Positions 60,185-64,000 of a DNA stretch of 64,000 nucleotides are shown here, one piece after another. The stretch's first letter is position 1; each line of letters starts with the position of its first letter. Source of the DNA: Actinoplanes italicus (lineage in GTDB: Bacteria > Actinomycetota > Actinomycetes > Mycobacteriales > Micromonosporaceae); assembly GCF_003001815.1 (NCBI RefSeq), contig NZ_PVMZ01000022.1, positions 1 through 64,000 on the forward strand, read 5' to 3'. Position numbers and translations under genes: made by a program. The notes beneath the pieces are model-generated. The model was given only the letters and a program-made list of their open reading frames with translations. It ran no database searches and was not told the DNA's origin.

Positions 60185-60649
60185 CGGGCAGTCTCCGGCG
60201 GTGGTGGATCGGATCCTGCTCATCGTTCGGCGGCGGTACGCGTTTACCCATCCGCCGGTTGCACTTCGGTTGTGTTACCCCGGCTGAGGGGTGAGGTCAT
60301 CGGTTAGGACCGCGGTCCACGGACGGCCGGTCACGACCATCGGCGAACCGGGTGACCCCACCGGGGTCACCCATAGCAACGGCCCGACCATCTCCGTGTT
60401 CCCTTTCACAGATCAACACCACCAATGCGTGACCAGGACGAAACACAAGGTCGCGGCAAACCTCGCACCCGGCCTCCAAACCGGACACTCACCCTCACGG
60501 CAACTACACACGGTGATCGCTAGGCCGGATGATTCGGCTACCGGGCCGGGCTATCAAGGAGGGGCGGCGGGCACCTGCTCGCCGGTCGTGCCGATCTGGA
60601 CCACGCCGAGCCCTGCCCCGGTCCGGCGGCACGAGAGGAGCATGACGAT
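60185..60649. other. Long intergenic leader region
   Basis: No convincing coding frame. A 10-base perfect hairpin (GGGTGACCCC-ACC-GGGGTCACCC) is at 60350-60372. The stretch 60470-60640 has TTGA/GC-poor character but no strong promoter was seen. The downstream riboswitch belongs to the same message. Confidence 0.4.
60350..60372. terminator. Strong stem-loop in the intergenic region
   Basis: GGGTGACCCC pairs exactly with GGGGTCACCC over an ACC loop. It is located in the divergent region; a terminator for upstream-reading RNA or a leader structure are both possible, and no U run is present. Confidence 0.45.
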
Positions 60650-60651
60650 TC

Positions 60652-60815
60652 ATGAGGCAATCGGGGGCAGGGACGGGGGAACCATTCATCGGTCCTCGAC
60701 CGGCACGCCGTACGCGGTGGCCCGGCCGGAGGTCCTCGGGGTGAAGCCGCTACCCGCGGCCGGGCAATCCTTCGCGCCCGAACCCGACAGCTAACCTCGC
60801 AGGCGTGCCGGAGGG
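60652..60815 (+). ncRNA. c-di-AMP riboswitch (ydaO-yuaA type)
   Basis: The conserved ydaO elements are present: GACGGGGGAACC near 60675, GGGGTGAAGCC near 60739, and CCCGAACCCGACAGCTAAC with CTCGCAGGCG at 60777-60804. This matches the actinomycete version that lies before wall-hydrolase genes, such as rpfA in Streptomyces. Exact ends are approximate. Known family members turn expression off when c-di-AMP is high. The NlpC/P60 gene starts 12 bases after. Confidence 0.82.
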
Positions 60816-60826
60816 ATTCCTTCACC

Positions 60827-61396
60827 GTGCGCGTAAGCACCCTGAGCCGGCCCACCCGTAACCTGGGAGCCGGCACCATCGCCCTGTCCGTGGGTCTCGG
60901 TCTTCTCACCGGCGGACTCGGCACACCACAGTCCGCCACCGCCGCCCCGCAGGCCTCGACCATCGCCGCCACCTGGGCGTTGCCGCAGACCAGCGTGGCA
61001 GTGAACCGGGCGACCGTCACCGTCAAGGCCGCCAGCGCCAAGGCGGCCGGCGTCCGGGTCGTGAGCGAGGCGTCCCGGCACAAGGGCAAGAAGTACAAGT
61101 TCGGCGCCGCCGGGCCCAAGCGGTTCGACTGCTCCGGCTTCACGATGTACGTCTACAAGAAGGCGGCCGGCAAGAAGCTGCCGCACAAGGCCCACCTGCA
61201 GCAGCGGTACGGCAAGGCCGTCGCCAAGGCGAACAAGCGGCCGGGTGACCTGATCGTCATCCGCAAGGGCACACGCGGCACGCACGCCGGCATCTACGCC
61301 GGTGGCGGCAAGATGTGGGCCGCACCGCGGGCCGGCAAGACGGTCACCAAGCAGAAGATCTACGCCAAGAACTACGTGGTACGGCGTCTGGTCTGA
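60827..61396 (+). CDS. NlpC/P60 (C40) cell-wall hydrolase
   Basis: A 189-residue exported protein. The signal peptide covers the first 35-40 residues. The C-terminal P60 domain has the catalytic Cys in RFDCSGFTMYVYKKAAG, the His in GTHAGIYAGGGKMW and the RPGDLIVIRKG segment; the third polar residue of the triad is not obvious in WAAPRAG. It is short and highly basic. The start GTG lies after GGAGGG. Controlled by the c-di-AMP riboswitch. Likely a D,L-endopeptidase for peptidoglycan remodelling. Confidence 0.88.
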   Translation: MRVSTLSRPTRNLGAGTIALSVGLGLLTGGLGTPQSATAAPQASTIAATWALPQTSVAVNRATVTVKAASAKAAGVRVVSEASRHKGKKYKFGAAGPKRFDCSGFTMYVYKKAAGKKLPHKAHLQQRYGKAVAKANKRPGDLIVIRKGTRGTHAGIYAGGGKMWAAPRAGKTVTKQKIYAKNYVVRRLV

Positions 61397-61409
61397 GCCT
61401 CGACCGGCG

Positions 61410-61448
61410 GCGGCGCCTGCACCCACTTGGTGGGGGTGCAGGCGCCGC
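61410..61448 (+). terminator. Terminator of the NlpC/P60 gene
   Basis: GCGGCGCCTGCACCC (61410-61424) pairs exactly with 61434-61448, separated by a nine-base loop, 14 bases after the hydrolase stop. No T-run follows. Confidence 0.8.
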
Positions 61449-61683
61449 TGCCCGTGGAAGCGTCGTCCGAGCCTGCCGGACGGCAGGGATGCCCTGTCGG
61501 TACCTCCTTCGTCAGTGACTCCCTCCCGCCTGCCGGTTCCGCTTCCATGGATGGCGTGACCTCGGCGTCCGGAGCACGTTCAGCGACTCCGTGCACCGGC
61601 CACGTGTTGTCCGGCCGGATCCGGGAACGCCCGGAACTGTCGAGGCGCGACCGAACTGGTCTTCACCACCAAGGAGAACTGAC

Positions 61684-62712
61684 ATGCGACAGGCCGTCAT
61701 GCACGCCCCCGGCGACGTCCGCGTCGAACAGCGCGACAAGCCGTCGATCATCAAGCCCACCGACGCCGTCATCCGGGTGTCCGCGGCGTGTGTCTGCGGC
61801 TCGGACCTGTGGCCGTACCGGGGAATCGAGCAGCTCGACGGACCGGCACCGATGGGTCACGAGTACGTCGGTGTGGTCGAGGAGGTCGGCAGCGAGGTCC
61901 GCGAGATCACACCGGGTCAGTTCGTCGTCGGTTCGTTCTTCACCTCCGACAACACCTGCGAGATCTGCCGGGCCGGCTACCAGTCGCGCTGCCCGAACTT
62001 CGCGCCCATCGTCAGCGAGACCGGCGGCGCGCAGGCCGAGTTCCTGCGGGTCCCGTGGGCCGACGGCACGCTGGTCGCCACTCCGGGCCTGCCGGACGCC
62101 GACCTGATCCCATCGCTGCTGGCGGCCTCCGACGTGCTCGGCACCGGCTGGTTCGGTGCGGTCGCCGCCGAGGCCGGCCCCGGCAGGACGGTCGCCGTCG
62201 TCGGTGACGGCGCGGTCGGCCTGCTCGCCGTTCTGGCTGCCCGGCAACTGGGCGCCGAGCGGATCATCGCGATGAGCCGGCACGCCGACCGGCAGAAGCT
62301 GGCGCTCGAGTTCGGCGCCACCGACATCGTCACCGAACGCGGCGACGACGGCGTCGCCAAGATCAAGGACTTGACCGGCGGGTACGGGGCACACAGCGTC
62401 GTGGAGGCGGTCGGCACCCAGGAGTCGATGATGCAGGCCATCCGCTCGACGCGACCCGGCGGGCACGTCGGCTACGTCGGCGTCGCCCACGGCGTCACGC
62501 TGCCGGGCATGGAGCTGTTCCTGTCCGGCGTGCACCTGCACGGCGGGCCGGCCCCGGTGCGCCGGTTCCTGCCCGAGCTCATCGACCTGATCCTCAAGCG
62601 CGAGATCGACCCCGGCAAGGTCTTCGACCTGGAACTGGGACTCGACGAGGCCGCCGAGGGCTACCGGGCGATGGACGAGCGCCGCGCCATCAAGGCCCTG
62701 CTCCGCCCCTGA
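61684..62712 (+). CDS. Zinc-dependent alcohol dehydrogenase
   Basis: A 342-residue medium-chain dehydrogenase. Catalytic zinc ligands are the Cys in ACVCGSDLWPY and the His-Glu in MGHEYVG; the structural zinc site shows CEICRAGYQSRCPN in a shortened form. The Rossmann motif is VAVVGDGAVGLLAV. RBS AAGGAG precedes ATG 61684. It is alone on its transcript; substrate unknown, with a formaldehyde- or threonine-type member possible. Confidence 0.9.
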   Translation: MRQAVMHAPGDVRVEQRDKPSIIKPTDAVIRVSAACVCGSDLWPYRGIEQLDGPAPMGHEYVGVVEEVGSEVREITPGQFVVGSFFTSDNTCEICRAGYQSRCPNFAPIVSETGGAQAEFLRVPWADGTLVATPGLPDADLIPSLLAASDVLGTGWFGAVAAEAGPGRTVAVVGDGAVGLLAVLAARQLGAERIIAMSRHADRQKLALEFGATDIVTERGDDGVAKIKDLTGGYGAHSVVEAVGTQESMMQAIRSTRPGGHVGYVGVAHGVTLPGMELFLSGVHLHGGPAPVRRFLPELIDLILKREIDPGKVFDLELGLDEAAEGYRAMDERRAIKALLRP

Positions 62713-62766
62713 AGCCCCCGAGACGGCCTGACCGGAGAATGCCCGCGTCTGCCAGGATCGGTAGCC

Positions 62767-63510
62767 GTGAAGAGGATCGCTGCGGTACTCGCGTTCGTCA
62801 TGACGGCGGTCCTGGCGACGGCTGCGCCCGCTGCGGCCGCGCTGCCGGACGAGCTCGCGCACGTCGGCAACGCGAGGCAGGTGATCGTGGTGTCCGGCCG
62901 GAGCTGGACGTCCACCCACGCGACCGTCCGCGCCTTTCAGCGTGGCGCGGACGGCCGGTGGCGGCAGAGCTTCACCGCCAAGGCGCGCATCGGGTACGGC
63001 GGCTGGAAGTGGGCCGCCGCCCGCCGGCAGGACACGGGTCAGACGCCGGCGGGCACGTTCACGCTCACGCAGGCGTTCGGGGTCCGGGCCGACCCGGGAA
63101 CCCGGCTGCCGTACCGCAAGGTCGACGCCGACGACTACTGGGCCGGCGACAACCGGGACGCGAAGACGTACAACCTCTTCCAACCGGCCGCGTCGCCGAA
63201 GCGAACCTGGCGCGTCTCGCAGGCCGAGCGCCTCGCCGCCTACCCGAGGCAGTACGCCCATGCCGTCGTCATCGACTTCAACAAGCCTTCGGGCGTACGG
63301 TGGGACGCCGCCCGACGTCAGTACGTGGCCATCACGAAGGCCGACACGCGGCGCGGCTCGGCGATCTTCCTGCATGCCAGTGGCAGCGGATCGACGGCCG
63401 GCTGTGTCTCGGTCAGCCGGGCCGACATGGTCCGGCTGCTGCGATGGCTCAAGCCGTCGGCCAAGCCCCGCATCGTGATGGCCCCGGCGTCCGCGATCAG
63501 GAAGGCGTGA
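62767..63510 (+). CDS. L,D-transpeptidase family protein
   Basis: A 247-residue exported protein. It has a signal peptide (AAVLAFVMTAVLATAAPAAAA) and a YkuD domain with the catalytic motif FLHASGSGSTAGCVSVS, containing His and Cys, near residue 205. The GTG start follows the dehydrogenase by 54 bases. It probably makes 3-3 cross-links or trims the cell wall; PG-binding module absent. Confidence 0.85.
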   Translation: MKRIAAVLAFVMTAVLATAAPAAAALPDELAHVGNARQVIVVSGRSWTSTHATVRAFQRGADGRWRQSFTAKARIGYGGWKWAAARRQDTGQTPAGTFTLTQAFGVRADPGTRLPYRKVDADDYWAGDNRDAKTYNLFQPAASPKRTWRVSQAERLAAYPRQYAHAVVIDFNKPSGVRWDAARRQYVAITKADTRRGSAIFLHASGSGSTAGCVSVSRADMVRLLRWLKPSAKPRIVMAPASAIRKA

Positions 63511-64000
63511 CCGAAAGCAATCGTTCGCCCTCGGCCACGGCCTCGCGGAGCTGCTCGACGAGCCGGTGCAGGCTCGCGTCCAGGTCGACGCGGTCGCTGG
63601 TCTCGGCGATGATCTCGTCGCGGACTTCGTCGACGTACGGCTGCCAGGTGTCGAGGGCACGTCGCGTGCACGCGTCGACGAGTTCCTGCCGTTTCTCGGC
63701 GACGGCCCGTTCCTGGTCGACGCGGGCACGGTCGGCCCGGAAGTCGTCGAAGATCTTGGCGACGTAGACGACGAGCGGGATCGCGGCCTCGACCGTGCCG
63801 AGGTGCCGGCCCAGTCCTTCGGCGGCCTTCGCCGTACGGGTCCTCTTGCTCGTCAGCGGTTCGGCGGCGTCGGTCATCGCCTTGAGCACCCCGACCAGCA
63901 TGGGCCCGACCGACTCGACACGTCCGGCGACGCCGCCGGCCGGTTCCGGGGCGGCGTCGCCGGATTCGAGGGACGCGACCAGTGACGCGAAGTCGTCCCA
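63497..64000 (-). CDS. Hypothetical helical protein, N-terminus cut by window end
   Basis: At least 167 residues remain, with the frame open to the end of the window (WDDFASLVASLESGDA at the edge). The visible part is alanine- and acid-rich, with IPLVVYVAKIFDDF and a long helix RADRARVDQERAVAEK, probably coiled coil. It has no recognised domain. It converges on the L,D-transpeptidase with 14 bases of overlap. Confidence 0.55.
   Translation of the reverse strand, partial: WDDFASLVASLESGDAAPEPAGGVAGRVESVGPMLVGVLKAMTDAAEPLTSKRTRTAKAAEGLGRHLGTVEAAIPLVVYVAKIFDDFRADRARVDQERAVAEKRQELVDACTRRALDTWQPYVDEVRDEIIAETSDRVDLDASLHRLVEQLREAVAEGERLLSVTPS

Overview
The window looks like chromosomal DNA of a filamentous actinomycete, most likely a Micromonosporaceae member such as Actinoplanes. 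Support is very high GC, frequent GTG/TTG starts, ATGA/GTGA gene overlaps, a complete conservon (cvnABCD), a DinB-type protein of the mycothiol-linked family, secreted cellulase with a CebR-type operator, and a c-di-AMP riboswitch before an NlpC/P60 hydrolase. The genus is an inference. No rRNA, tRNA, CRISPR array, insertion sequence or prophage was seen.

1-16.7 kb: the tail of an SPFH protein, then a pectin-type polysaccharide module. A 2-hydroxyacid dehydrogenase is divergent from an LplBC-LplA sugar ABC transporter; further on lie a LacI repressor, a DUF2264 protein and a secreted YetA/PL26-like exo-rhamnogalacturonan lyase. LacI-type operators (core AAACGTTT or AAAACGTTTT) sit at the two divergent promoters, so the parts appear to be one regulon that cleaves rhamnogalacturonan outside the cell and imports the products. 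Between the halves are a DUF1963 protein, an M4 metalloprotease, an S41 protease and small proteins. 16.8-22.3 kb: a sigma-70-like protein fused to a membrane segment, an EPVE/KS-repeat stalk and a cysteine-rich tail, and a 947-residue secreted protein ending in a seven-repeat propeller.

22.3-42.5 kb: regulator/enzyme pairs (TetR-SDR twice, LysR-SDR-nitroreductase, XRE-aldo/keto reductase) with clear palindromic operators. There is also a five-gene operon of response regulator, histidine kinase, adaptor, ATPase and FtsX-type permease, a DinB-aminotransferase pair, and a frameshifted pseudogene. 42.5-51.7 kb: the conservon (GTPase, DUF742, roadblock, sensor kinase) with an added membrane sensor gene, then a STAND-type ATPase with a C-terminal HTH and a FAD oxidoreductase.

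51.7-64 kb: a GH6-CBM2 cellulase behind a perfect CebR box; a strong double hairpin; an ECF sigma/anti-sigma/ABC-2 transporter operon; an HxlR-hydrolase pair; an I36 protease inhibitor; an orphan secreted FliF-like protein; the c-di-AMP riboswitch with its NlpC/P60 gene; a zinc alcohol dehydrogenase; an L,D-transpeptidase; and a gene truncated by the window end. All assignments come from reading motifs in translated sequence; no database search was run.
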